This document shows, in pieces, positions 1 through 8,413 of a stretch of DNA of 64,000 nucleotides. A program made the translations under genes and the position numbers. Source of the DNA: Rhodobacter sp. NTK016B (GTDB taxonomy: Bacteria > Pseudomonadota > Alphaproteobacteria > Rhodobacterales > Rhodobacteraceae); contig NZ_JAFKOK010000001.1 of NCBI RefSeq assembly GCF_017303295.1, positions 248,001 to 312,000 on the forward strand, in the 5' to 3' direction. The notes under the pieces were generated by a model. It did no database searches. It was not told the origin of the DNA and was given only the letters and a program-made list of their open reading frames with translations. The first letter of the stretch is position 1. Every line of letters begins with the position of its first letter.

Positions 1-290
1 TGATTTGCTGCACGGGCAGGTGGCAATTTTTAGGGCCACGTTCGGACGTCTTACACCTTCGTGAAGCAAACATAGAGCAGCAACTGAGGAGCTCCTCCGC
101 GTTAGTTGGCCCGCATTAAAAAGGCCATTCTTGACGTTGCGAGATCCTCAATGCCGTCACTGGAGCACCCGCGGCGAAAGCCAGCTCCGCCACGCTGAGC
201 GTGCGCTCCTAATCTAGCCTCGCTGCCCCGCGCCATCCCCACAAACCGTAGTGCCTATTTTGACACGGCGCTTCGGGCGATTCTGGGGAT
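1..290. other. Non-coding left edge, no gene recognised
   Basis: No convincing reading frame, RNA gene or repeat was seen in the first 290 bases. The base composition is less GC-rich than the following operons, which fits the neighbouring prophage remnant. A gene ending just left of the window cannot be excluded. Confidence 0.5.
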
Positions 291-983
291 ATGAACACCG
301 CCCCCGCCATCGCCCTTCTTCAGGCTGCCACGCTTCCCGCCGATCCGATCGGTGACTGGGTGCACCTTCTGCCTGCCGGCGCCATCACGACGCAGGACGG
401 GCGCGGCCCGTACCGCGTCGAGAATGCCGAGGCGCTGATCGCAGCGAGCCTGCAGAGCACCTCGAAACTCCCCATCGACGAGAACCACGCGATCGACCTC
501 GCAGCGCCCCGCGGCGAAGCCTCGCCGGCGCGGGGCTGGATCGTGGCGCTGCAGGCGCGCGACGACGGGATCTGGGGTCAGGTCGAATGGACCGACACCG
601 GCAAGTCGCTGCTCGCGGACCGCGCCTATCTCGCGCTCTCGCCCGCCATTGCCCACGACAAGTCCGGCCGCGTGCTGCGCATCCTGCGCGCCTCACTCGT
701 CAATCGCCCCAATCTGCGCGGGCTGACCGCGCTTCACCAGGAGGACCCGATGTCCCTGCTGCACCGTCTGGCCGCTCTGCTTGGCCTCGATGAGACCACG
801 ACCGAGGACGCGCTGATCGAGCGTGTGACCTCCCTTCACCAGCAGGCGCCCGAGGCGGTCGCCCTGCAAGCACAGCTCGCGCAGATCGGCACGGCGCTCG
901 GTCTTGCGCAAGACGCGCCGGCGGAGACCAGCCCCCTATGCTATTCGAGTTTTCGCTCATTGCTGCCCGTCCGCCACGCTTAG
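291..983 (+). pseudogene. Truncated Mu-like phage protease (gpI-like) with nested scaffold start
   Basis: The 230-residue product resembles the Mu-type phage protease family (Mu gpI), which matures the capsid and is usually about 350 residues. Visible are the N-terminal HLLPAG segment, the conserved LPIDENHAID stretch near residues 60-69 and the LSPA/LVNRPNL region around residues 117-140. The reading frame runs into an unrelated tail (after about residue 215) and stops early, and no other head genes follow, so this is a prophage remnant. An internal ATG at 750 (residue 154) is preceded by a strong AGGAGG at 739-744. In Mu the scaffold protein Z is made from such an in-frame internal start, so the nested start seems to be retained here. 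Family assignment is by pattern recognition; the truncation is inferred from family length. Confidence 0.7.
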
Positions 984-1064
984 CCAACGCACACGGGCTC
1001 AACGGAAAGCACGTCAGCGCGCCCTGCCCCGGACAGCGGAACGAAGGCCCGGCGACCGGGGCTT

Positions 1065-1871
1065 TCAGACGATTTCGTCCGTCCAGACCTTGAAGTCGAC
1101 CAGCGTATTGGCGCCAAACGTGTGGGTCAGGGGGACATCCGCCGCATCACGGCCAATGGCGATCAGCACCCTGCCCCGCCGGCGCGTGTTGTTGCGCGGG
1201 TCGAACAACCACCAGCGACCGCCCAGATAGACTTCCATCCAAGCGGCGAAGTCTCCGGGTCCGTAGGGTTCCGGCTCGCCGATATCGCTCACATAGCCGG
1301 TGCAATAGCGCGCCGGGATGTTCATGCAGCGGCAGAACGCGATGGCGAGATGGGTAAAATCGCGACAGACGCCATAGCCTTCGGCATAGGCCTGAGACGC
1401 GGTTCGGGTCGCGCTGGCCTTCATGTAGTCGAACACAAGCGCTTGGTGCACATAATCGCAGATGGCCTGCACGCGCGCCCAGCCCGCAGGCGTGCCTTCG
1501 AACAGCGACCAGGCCATGTCGGACAGAAGGTCGGTATCGCAATACCGGCTGCCCAGCAGGTAGACGAGCGTTTCCGACGGCAGATCCTGAACCGCGTGCT
1601 GAAACGCGTCGTGCGCCACCGGGTCGAGATCGCCACTGTCGCGGCAGATCACGTCGGTGCCCAGCTCGAACGTACCCGGCGGGGCGACGAACCGGGTGCA
1701 CCAGTTGCCGAAGCTGTCGCGATAGCTTTCCAGCGGAACGGCCGGGATCGAGCGCAGGAAATCGGCCTGTTCGAGGTCGGCATAGCGCGAATAGTGCACG
1801 TTCAGCATGGCGATCATGGGGGTGGCTTGCGGCAGCTCGTAGCGCAGGCGGCAACCGAGATGGAGTCTCAT
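1065..1871 (-). CDS. Transglutaminase-like family protein
   Basis: This 268-residue protein belongs to the bacterial transglutaminase-like cysteine protease superfamily (COG1305 type). It has an N-terminal beta-rich region (MRLHLGCRLRYELPQ), then the core with the nucleophile in YGVCRDFTHLA and the DPRNN segment. At the place where family members commonly carry the catalytic His before AW..V, this protein reads DFAAWMEVYL, so the His appears replaced by Ala. The start at 1871 is chosen because AAGGAC lies 8 bases upstream; a longer frame to 1961 has no such site. It is the last gene of a loose minus-strand run that begins with the cold-shock gene. The substrate is unknown; peptide hydrolysis or a purely structural role are both possible. 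Confidence 0.85.
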   Translation of the reverse strand: MRLHLGCRLRYELPQATPMIAMLNVHYSRYADLEQADFLRSIPAVPLESYRDSFGNWCTRFVAPPGTFELGTDVICRDSGDLDPVAHDAFQHAVQDLPSETLVYLLGSRYCDTDLLSDMAWSLFEGTPAGWARVQAICDYVHQALVFDYMKASATRTASQAYAEGYGVCRDFTHLAIAFCRCMNIPARYCTGYVSDIGEPEPYGPGDFAAWMEVYLGGRWWLFDPRNNTRRRGRVLIAIGRDAADVPLTHTFGANTLVDFKVWTDEIV

Positions 1872-1982
1872 CGGGCAATGTCCTTGTGGCTCAGGCGCTG
1901 TGCCCGAAAATATGGGGCGAGAAGCGTCCGGGGATCCGGTGGACCCGCAGGCCACTCTCACCGCTCAGAAAACGTGACCGTG

Positions 1983-2168
1983 TCAGCTGTTGGACGTTTC
2001 GTCTGCCGTGGCCGCATCGGTCTCGTCTTCGGCTGTCTCTTCGGCTTCGGCGACGACGGGCAAGGGTTTGGAATGGCGATAGCCGAATTGACGACGCGCC
2101 GAGGTCTTTGCCGGCTGGCTGAGGAATTCTTTCAGATCCAGCGGCTTCTTTGGTACGGAATAACCCAT
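1983..2168 (-). CDS. Small hypothetical protein, 61 residues
   Basis: The product begins MGYSVPKKPLDLKEFL and has an acidic tail rich in Glu, Asp, Ala and Thr. A clear GGGAGAAG ribosome binding site sits 6 bases before the ATG, which supports real translation and this start over the longer upstream frame. No domain, signal peptide or membrane segment is visible. It lies between the transglutaminase-like gene and another small gene on the same strand. The function is unknown. Confidence 0.55.
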   Translation of the reverse strand: MGYSVPKKPLDLKEFLSQPAKTSARRQFGYRHSKPLPVVAEAEETAEDETDAATADETSNS

Positions 2169-2320
2169 TATGTCTTCTCCCAGTTCTTTGTTGTTATCAT
2201 TGAAAAGAGGCGGCAAAGCTCTGCCTCGCCGCCTCTCTCTTCCAGCAATCTGCAAGCGCACCGCGATCGGTGGTTGGGGTCTCGACCGCAATTCACGAGT
2301 TCACTGAAATGCGGATCAGG

Positions 2321-2506
2321 TTAGCGGACGGGCTCAAGATCCCCGCGTTGCATGTCTTTGTTGCCCGCGCCGCTGTGGGCCGGAAGCGTACCATTGCCCA
2401 GACGCACGAAGAACTCGCGCCACGAAAGGCCCCCGGCAGCCGCCATGCCGGTTGTCCGGCTTGTGTCGGTTTCGGGGCGGGCGTGATCTTGGGTCGGGTG
2501 GTGCAT
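2321..2506 (-). CDS. Small hypothetical protein, 61 residues
   Basis: The frame begins MHHPTQDHARPETD, contains the segment LSWREFFVRLGNG, and ends near the next small gene. The upstream GAAAG is only a weak ribosome binding site. It lies 17 bases after the DUF982 gene on the same strand, so it may be co-transcribed. No family is recognised; it may be a lineage-specific small protein or a spurious frame. Confidence 0.4.
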   Translation of the reverse strand: MHHPTQDHARPETDTSRTTGMAAAGGLSWREFFVRLGNGTLPAHSGAGNKDMQRGDLEPVR

Positions 2507-2523
2507 GGTCAATTCGCTTTCTT

Positions 2524-2838
2524 TCAGGCTGCTCGCAGCAGGGGCGCGGGTTCGACGTCGCTGACGCGATACCCGGCGGCGATTGCGGCAGTGACAAAGG
2601 CGCGCCGCGCGCTCTTTGCCGGCATCAGGCAATCCATCGCGGCGTCAATGGCGCCAAGGGCTGCCCGACGCGTCTCGTCATCGGCGGGCCATTTGCGCTG
2701 CAGCCAATATTGCGCTTTTTCAAACGTGCTGAAGCTCTGGCACTCGCCAGCCTTCGACACGAGGGAGACAGGGTCTCCCCAGTAAATCTCGATCAATTCT
2801 TCTTCTTTCAGGTAACGACCGACAGCCTTTGCGAACAT
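2524..2838 (-). CDS. DUF982 domain-containing protein
   Basis: The 104-residue product fits the alphaproteobacterial DUF982 family, which has no established function. Supporting features are the central segment with YWLQRKWP (around residues 43-50) followed by RRAALGAIDAAMDCL and the C-terminal RRAFVTAAIAAGY helix. The length is typical for the family. It lies between the cold-shock gene and two small genes on the same strand; no strong ribosome binding site is visible at the ATG. Confidence 0.7.
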   Translation of the reverse strand: MFAKAVGRYLKEEELIEIYWGDPVSLVSKAGECQSFSTFEKAQYWLQRKWPADDETRRAALGAIDAAMDCLMPAKSARRAFVTAAIAAGYRVSDVEPAPLLRAA

Positions 2839-2901
2839 CGGCTGCCGGCGCAGGAGCGGCCGACGAGGGATCGGCCGCTTTATCAGGCAGCGGCAGCTGC
2901 T

Positions 2902-3108
2902 TCAGGCGAGCGCGAGGCTCGTCGCCGAAGTCCGGCCGTTGCGATCGGTCTCAAGGTCGAACGTCACAGCCTGACCGTCATCGAGGCGTTGGATACCGCC
3001 CCGCTCGACAGCCGAGATATGCACGAACACATCCTTCTCGCCGCCCTCGGGGGCGATAAATCCGAAACCTTTGGTCTGGTTGAACCATTTCACGGTGCCT
3101 TTGGCCAT
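2902..3108 (-). CDS. CspA-family cold-shock protein
   Basis: This 68-residue protein is a single cold-shock domain. The RNA-binding motifs are both present: KGFGFI (RNP1, residues 13-18) and DVFVHIS (RNP2, about residues 26-32), after the usual [10 protein letters not shown] start. Such proteins bind single-stranded RNA and DNA and melt secondary structure in mRNA. The start at 3108 has AAGGA 8 bases upstream; the frame extends further upstream but without family similarity. A long untranslated leader, usual for this family, could occupy part of the upstream gap. Confidence 0.95.
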   Translation of the reverse strand: MAKGTVKWFNQTKGFGFIAPEGGEKDVFVHISAVERGGIQRLDDGQAVTFDLETDRNGRTSATSLALA

Positions 3109-3737
3109 CGTGATATTCCTTTTCTTGGTGCCACCCGCGATATGCAGCGGCCCGGCAAAGCTGCAGATCGAAAGCTGAGCCGAAAGGAACAGGTCCGAAA
3201 ATAAACGAATGCTCTTTCTATATGGGTTCAATATCGGCGGATTGTGAGTGGCTATTTCCGTATTCCTCGCGTTCGGCCAGTTAGTGGTTGATAACGCACG
3301 GAAGTATTTTTCCGGCGCCGCTTTTTCCCCGGCAAAACAGCCACCAGAGGCCCGGCCAGACCCCTTGCGCCCAGCTGTACGTTCCCTGCCGACTTCCGTT
3401 CGCCCTCGTGTTCGTTGCGCCTGTGCAGCCTGACCCGACGCGGCCAGGACGGCAGGCGAGGCGGCGGGCGGGCCAGATCACCAGCCGCGCGGATGGCGTA
3501 ATTTCATCTGTTAAAATAATTTCGCGGCGCGCCAAACACGGCCAGACAGCGTTCACGACTTCGGCATGATCCCAAGTCAATTTCATTGATTGTGGCTTTG
3601 TACGCTGGCTGACGATAGGTTGCGCCCAAGACACTGCACGGACTGTTCATGACTTTCGCACTACCGCCGCGACGCATCGTTGATACAAAATTCACTTCGA
3701 ACCGACGAAATGGCGGAGACTTCGTGAAATCAAGCAA
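3109..3737. other. 629-base intergenic region between cspA-like gene and histidine kinase
   Basis: This gap should hold the divergent promoters of the cold-shock gene and the histidine kinase gene. The first 130 bases are relatively AT-rich and could be a cold-shock leader. Short frames exist on both strands at 3281-3634 and 3504-3755, but they show no family similarity and are not called. No repeat or RNA gene was recognised. Confidence 0.5.
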
Positions 3738-6164
3738 TTGCAGTCTCGGGAGCACGAATTGCGCCGGATCCTTCGCTTAACCAGCCTTCCCGCCGTGGTC
3801 GCTTTGGCGGTGGTCGGCGTGATCTGGGTCACCGCCGAGTGGCACTACCGCAGCTTCTCCGAACAGAATGTGCGCCACGCCGTCCAGGACGACGTGAGCG
3901 TTCTGCGTGCCGATATCGAAGGGACGGTGTCGGCCAACATCCAGCTTATCCGCGGGCTGATCGCGACCCTCAGCACCGAGCCCGACATGGATGCCGCGCG
4001 CTTCGCCGAGCTTGCCGCCGTACTGGAAGATCAGAATTCGCTGATCCGCAACCTCGCCGCCGCACCGGATATGGTGATCCGCTTCATCTATCCGATGGAA
4101 GGCAACAGCGCGGCGATCGGACTGAACTATCTGGAAACCCCGCGCCAACGCGACGCCGCCATCTTGGCGCGCGACAGCGGCAGGCTGGTGCTCGACGGCC
4201 CTGTGGATCTTGTGCAGGGCGGGGTCGGGTATATCGGCCGCTTTCCGGTCTTTATTCCCGACGGCACGGAACAGGGCCGTTTCTGGGGGCTGGTGTCGGC
4301 CGTGATCGATGCCGAGCAGTTCTATGCCGCGACCGGGCTGAATGACGAGACGTCGCCCATCGAGGTCGCACTTCGCGACGTGGATCAAGACGGGGCTGCG
4401 GGCGCGGTGTTCTACGGCGACCCCGCGCTCGTGGACCGGAACCCGGTCGTGACGGCGGTCTCCCTGCCCTTCGGCAACTGGGAAATCCTGGCGGTCCCGC
4501 GCATCGGGTGGGATTACAGACACCCCGAGATCTGGGTCCTGCGGATGTGGCTGTTTATCGGCGCCATCCTGATCGTCGTTCCCAGCTTCACGATGGGTCG
4601 CCTTCTGGAAGAGCGCGCGGATTACGTCGAGCGGCTGCAACTGGCGCTGCGACGCCGGGGCGAGACGAATGACCGCTATCTCAGCGTCTCGCGCATCAGC
4701 CGGACATTCGTGTGGGAGCAGGATCCCCAAGGCCATCTGACCTATCTCTCGACCAGCTATCGCCACATCACCGGGCTTCAGCGCGAACCGATGATGGGCC
4801 GACCGCTCAGGGATCTGGCCGCTGTCGAGCCCCCTTTCGTGCCCGCAGCCGATTGGGACGGGATCGAAGAGCGCATTCGCAACCGCGAGACGTTCAGCGA
4901 ATTCATCTGCCTTGCCGAAACCGAGACGGGCGAGGAGCTGTGGCTGCAGATCGCGGGCGCGCCTGTTTTCGACGAACACGACAACCTGCTGGGCTATCGC
5001 GGTGCGGGGATGGATGTCACCTCGGTTCAGCGCGCGCGGCAGGCCGCCGACGAATCCAGCCGGGCAAAGTCGATCTTTCTGGCCAATATGAGCCACGAGA
5101 TCCGCACGCCGCTGAACGGCGTTCTGGGCATGGCGCAGGTTCTCGAAACCCAGATGAACGACCCCGACAAGCGCGCGATGGTGACGACGATCCGCGAGAG
5201 TGGGCAGAGCCTGAACAACATCCTCAACGACATTCTGGACCTCTCGAAGATCGAGGCCAACAAGCTCGGCCTTGAAAGCACCCCGTTCCAGCCCGAAGAG
5301 ACGCTGCAGCGCATCGTCGCCCTGCATCAGGTCCGGGCCGAGGAAAAGGGCCTGCTGCTGAGCGTATCGGGCCTGACACCGAAAGGGGCCGCGCGCGAGG
5401 GCGACGTGCACCGTTTCGGCCAGATCCTGCACAACCTCATCAACAACGCGATCAAGTTCACCGAAAGCGGTTCGGTCTCGGTCGATGTGTCCAACAAACC
5501 CGGCCAATCGCTGATCGTGCGCATCGCCGATAGCGGCCCCGGCATGTCGGAAGATCAGCTGAAAACGCTGTTCGAGGCTTTCGTACAGGGCGATGGCTCG
5601 ATCTCGCGGCGCCACGGCGGGACCGGGCTGGGCATGTCCATCGTGAACCATCTGGTCACGCTGATGGGTGGCACGATCGATGTCCGATCGGTGCCGGGCG
5701 AAGGGACCAATATCACCATCGACCTGCCCTTCCCCGAGCGGGAAATGCAGCGCGAGGCCGTCGGCGATGCGCCGGTCGCATCGGAACTGGCAGGCTTGCG
5801 CCTGCTGGCCGCCGACGACAACGCAACCAACCGGCATGTGCTGGAAGCGATGCTGCGCGGGTCGGGGGTCGATCTGACGCTGGTCACCAACGGCGAGCAG
5901 GCGATCGAGGCCTGGCGTAAGGACACGTACGACGTGATGATGCTCGACATCTCGATGCCGGTGCTCGGCGGTATCGCGGCGCGTCACCAGATGGCGCAGG
6001 AGGCGCTTGAAACCGGGCGCCCGCTTCCCCCCGCCATCGCCTTCACCGCGAATGTGATGTCACATCAGATCAAGGAATATCTCGACGAGGGGTTTGTCAG
6101 CTGCGTGGCAAAACCTCTCAAGAAGGTCCTGTTGCTCGAAGCGATCAAGGTGGCCAGCCGCTGA
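3738..6164 (+). CDS. CHASE-PAS hybrid sensor histidine kinase with receiver domain
   Basis: The 808-residue protein is a membrane-anchored hybrid kinase. Order: transmembrane segment (about residues 15-32), periplasmic CHASE-like ligand domain (about 45-250), second transmembrane segment (about 270-290), PAS domain (about 315-435), dimerisation/phosphoacceptor domain with SHEIRTPLNG (H453), ATPase domain with NLINNAIKFTE, GPGMSEDQ and GGTGLGMSI, and a C-terminal receiver with phosphoacceptor D737 in MLDISMP and a lysine in VAKPLKK. The start at 3738 is TTG with no clear ribosome site; another TTG at 3759, 6 bases after GGGAG, is a good alternative. No partner regulator lies next to it. CHASE domains bind small extracellular molecules in characterised cases; the ligand here is unknown. 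Confidence 0.93.
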   Translation: MQSREHELRRILRLTSLPAVVALAVVGVIWVTAEWHYRSFSEQNVRHAVQDDVSVLRADIEGTVSANIQLIRGLIATLSTEPDMDAARFAELAAVLEDQNSLIRNLAAAPDMVIRFIYPMEGNSAAIGLNYLETPRQRDAAILARDSGRLVLDGPVDLVQGGVGYIGRFPVFIPDGTEQGRFWGLVSAVIDAEQFYAATGLNDETSPIEVALRDVDQDGAAGAVFYGDPALVDRNPVVTAVSLPFGNWEILAVPRIGWDYRHPEIWVLRMWLFIGAILIVVPSFTMGRLLEERADYVERLQLALRRRGETNDRYLSVSRISRTFVWEQDPQGHLTYLSTSYRHITGLQREPMMGRPLRDLAAVEPPFVPAADWDGIEERIRNRETFSEFICLAETETGEELWLQIAGAPVFDEHDNLLGYRGAGMDVTSVQRARQAADESSRAKSIFLANMSHEIRTPLNGVLGMAQVLETQMNDPDKRAMVTTIRESGQSLNNILNDILDLSKIEANKLGLESTPFQPEETLQRIVALHQVRAEEKGLLLSVSGLTPKGAAREGDVHRFGQILHNLINNAIKFTESGSVSVDVSNKPGQSLIVRIADSGPGMSEDQLKTLFEAFVQGDGSISRRHGGTGLGMSIVNHLVTLMGGTIDVRSVPGEGTNITIDLPFPEREMQREAVGDAPVASELAGLRLLAADDNATNRHVLEAMLRGSGVDLTLVTNGEQAIEAWRKDTYDVMMLDISMPVLGGIAARHQMAQEALETGRPLPPAIAFTANVMSHQIKEYLDEGFVSCVAKPLKKVLLLEAIKVASR

Positions 6165-6168
6165 CGCT

Positions 6169-6208
6169 CTGCTGGCCCCGCGGGGTCTCACGCCCGCGGG
6201 GCCAGCAG
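6169..6208 (+). terminator. Strong hairpin after the hybrid kinase gene
   Basis: A perfect 16-base-pair stem (arms 6169-6184 and 6193-6208, beginning CTGCTGGCCCCG) with an 8-base loop starts 4 bases after the kinase stop codon. No long T tract follows, only GTCTTTATT, so it may act in both directions and also end the decayed SDR gene on the other strand. Confidence 0.65.
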
Positions 6209-6224
6209 AAGGCGCGCCCGGTCT

Positions 6225-6480
6225 TTATTCGGCGTCGCTGGCATTCCCGGCGCTGCCAAAGGCGTTCCAGCCGCCATCCACGTTCAGAAGCGTGCCGTTG
6301 ACTTAGCTCGCGCCCGGCGAGGCCACGAAATGCACGGCCTCGGCGATATCCTCAGGACGGCCAAGGTCGCCCATCGGGATCCGCCGCCGGATTTGCGTGC
6401 CGTCGACGCGCCCGTCGGCGTCAAGCGCCGCCACGCCGGGGGGCGGATATAGCCCGGCGCGACGGTGGCCGTGCGGAGGC
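6225..6480 (-). pseudogene. Decayed short-chain dehydrogenase, C-terminal fragment
   Basis: Read on the minus strand, the fragment carries TATVAPGYI, then after a frame change VDGTQIRRRIPMGDL, GRPEDIAEAVHFVAS and finally VNGTLLNVDGGWNAF, the C-terminal signature of SDR enzymes. It is broken three ways. The N-terminal two thirds, including the nucleotide-binding motif and catalytic Tyr/Lys, are absent upstream of about 6480. A frame change falls in a run of six G at 6438-6443. An in-frame TAA at 6303-6305 replaces the Tyr that normally precedes VNG (TAC to TAA). Confidence 0.85.
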
Positions 6481-6898
6481 GCTTGTCTGATTGGCCTCCC
6501 CCGCGGGACATGGGTCCACGCGCTCCGTCTACAGGAGGCGGGTTCGGCAGGATTTTGTCTAAACCCATCGCATGCTGTGCAAACAGTTTCACAAGTGTGA
6601 AACAGCGCATTTTTGAACCGCTCCTGCGCGGCCACGCGGCAGGCATCGGCCAGTGCGTCAGTCTTCGTCATCAAGCTTGGCCTCGGGCCGCCGGAGGGCC
6701 GCTGCGGCATGACCCGCTCAAAATGGAAAGCGAGCCGCCGCGCCCGTGGCCCGCGTCCCAAACGCCGCGCCCCGCGATTTCCCCTTGTTTTGCTTGGCCG
6801 CACGGCGCGTCCCGCCCCCTGCCGCAACGCGGGTTGAGAAGCTGAGCATTTGCTCGACACTTTGCACCCATACACAGCCCCAACGGAAAGGCCGCCGG
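6481..6898. other. Non-coding stretch with an 18-base palindrome
   Basis: About 420 bases between two damaged SDR genes hold no convincing gene. At 6586-6603 is a perfect inverted repeat, GTTTCACA-AG-TGTGAAAC, of the size expected for a TetR- or MarR-type operator. No intact promoter or regulator gene is obvious next to it, so it may be left over from a lost regulator/SDR pair. Confidence 0.45.
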
Positions 6899-7534
6899 AT
6901 GTCTAACACCCCAATGAACCCCCTCGCGCCTGTCATCGTCACCGGGGCCAGCCGGGGGATCGGCCGCGAGTTAGTGTCACAATTGCTCGCACAGGGTCAC
7001 AGCGTCATCGGCGTCGCCCGGACAGGCCCTGACCTGCCGGAAAGCCCGACCTTCCGTTTCATCCCCTACGACCTGTTCGACCGCGCAGAGGTGGCGCGGC
7101 TGGTGGACACGTTGCGCCCGTTGCGCCCCCGGGGGCTGATCAACAATGCCGGGCTGCAAACCTCAACAGACCTCGCGCGCCTCAGCCCCGGCGCGGCAGC
7201 CGAGCTTGTCGGCACCGAGATCGCCGCGCATGCCAAATGCGCGGCCAAGGCGGGGCTGGCGAATATGAGCATCGCGCTGCGCGGTCAGGCCAGAGCCGCG
7301 CCCGGCCTGCTGGTCTGCGAGGCGAACCTGCCTCTGGTCGAAACCGACATGACGCGCGGACGCGGGACGGGCAAGATCACGCCTGCGGCCGCCGCCGAAG
7401 CCATTCTGCGGGCGCTGGCGCACCGCCGGACGCGGGTCTGGATCGGCAAGACCCGCATCCTTGCCCTGCTGGGCCGGTTGGCACCGGGGATCGCCTCACG
7501 CCTGCTGCTGGGCCGCGTCGCCGAGCCCAACTAA
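6899..7534 (+). CDS. SDR-family protein with internal deletion of the catalytic region
   Basis: The 211-residue product has the SDR nucleotide-binding motif TGASRGIG (about residues 15-22) and LINNAG (about 79-84), but then jumps to KCAAKAGLANMS. Relatives of this type (about 245-250 residues) have roughly 40 more residues there, ending in a YxxxK active site. Here the position of the catalytic Tyr is Lys, although the active-site Lys and the C-terminal VETDM, GKITP and WIGKTRIL segments are kept. The frame is open, so this is an in-frame deletion and probably an enzymatically dead protein. GGAAAG lies upstream of the ATG at 6899. It could equally be classed as a pseudogene. Confidence 0.75.
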   Translation: MSNTPMNPLAPVIVTGASRGIGRELVSQLLAQGHSVIGVARTGPDLPESPTFRFIPYDLFDRAEVARLVDTLRPLRPRGLINNAGLQTSTDLARLSPGAAAELVGTEIAAHAKCAAKAGLANMSIALRGQARAAPGLLVCEANLPLVETDMTRGRGTGKITPAAAAEAILRALAHRRTRVWIGKTRILALLGRLAPGIASRLLLGRVAEPN

Positions 7535-7625
7535 CGGTTGTGGCTCTTCGCCTCGCGGTGCTACGCATGCAATTGGCGTGATCTTTCAAGGCGAAACGCC
7601 GTGGCAGCAGCGAAAGACGATCCCC

Positions 7626-8354
7626 ATGGCCAAGACATCCGCTTCTGCCCCTAGGGGCCGCGGCAGACCGCAAAAGGGCGAGCCCGAGCTGTCCAAGGCG
7701 CAGATCGTCGAAATCGCGTTGCGGCTGATCGATGACGAGGGGTTGCAGGCCTTCTCGATCCGCAGCGTCGCCAAGAAGCTGGGCTGCTACCCCACCGCGA
7801 TCTACTGGTACACGCCCAGCCGCCACTTCCTGATCGCCGAGATCATCACCGTGGTGTTGCGCGATGTCGTGCCGACCGCGGATCTGACATGGCAGGACTG
7901 GCTGCGCGCTTTGTTCACCCGTTACCGCGAGGCCATCGCGCGGCACCCCAACGTGGCGCCGCTGATCGGGGTTAACCTTGTGTCGAACGCTTCGGTCGAT
8001 CTGGATCTGGTCGAGGGGATCCTTTCCAAGCTGCATGACGCCGGGTTCGAGGGGACGCCGCTGATCAACGCCTATAACGCGGTGATCGGCGGGATGGTCG
8101 GCTTTACCACGCAGGAATTCGCGATGGTGCCGCCCGATGCCGAGGATCTGCAGGGCTATCTGAGCGACTTCCCCGACAGCATCGACGCGGCCCGCTATCC
8201 GCAGATTGCGCAACTGGCGGAGCAGATGGTCGGATCGGCCTTCATTCTGAGATGGCAAAACGGCGCGACACGACCGATGAGCGGCGCTTTCGAGATGTAT
8301 GTGGATGCCTTCGTGAGCGGGCTGGAAAGCCAGTTGCACGTCAAGAAGGGCTGA
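7626..8354 (+). CDS. TetR/AcrR-family transcriptional regulator
   Basis: The 242-residue protein has an N-terminal helix-turn-helix (about residues 20-65, with ALRLIDDEGLQAFSIRSVAKKLG and YPTAIYWY) and a ligand-binding C-terminal half of the type found in tetracycline-repressor-like regulators. The start at 7626 precedes the usual basic leader (RGRGRPQKG). It stands directly before an aminotransferase/TRAP/amidohydrolase operon on the same strand, with a 172-base gap containing a pair of inverted arms (8414-8468) that could be its operator. It is therefore a likely repressor of that operon; this is inference. Confidence 0.9.
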   Translation: MAKTSASAPRGRGRPQKGEPELSKAQIVEIALRLIDDEGLQAFSIRSVAKKLGCYPTAIYWYTPSRHFLIAEIITVVLRDVVPTADLTWQDWLRALFTRYREAIARHPNVAPLIGVNLVSNASVDLDLVEGILSKLHDAGFEGTPLINAYNAVIGGMVGFTTQEFAMVPPDAEDLQGYLSDFPDSIDAARYPQIAQLAEQMVGSAFILRWQNGATRPMSGAFEMYVDAFVSGLESQLHVKKG

Positions 8355-8413
8355 AAAACAAGGCAATATTTGATGCTAGACGCCGGGCGAGCCCTCTCGC
8401 GCGGCGTTTTGCT

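Noticed and set aside
3281-3755. Short minus-strand frames upstream of the hybrid kinase
   Set aside because: No ribosome site, domain or conserved segment; considered as a transposase remnant but no transposase motif or terminal repeat was found.
3777-5987. Long open frame of 736 codons on the minus strand
   Set aside because: It is antisense to the well-supported hybrid kinase; its composition (many His, Arg, Gln) is typical of reversed GC-rich coding sequence and no family is visible.
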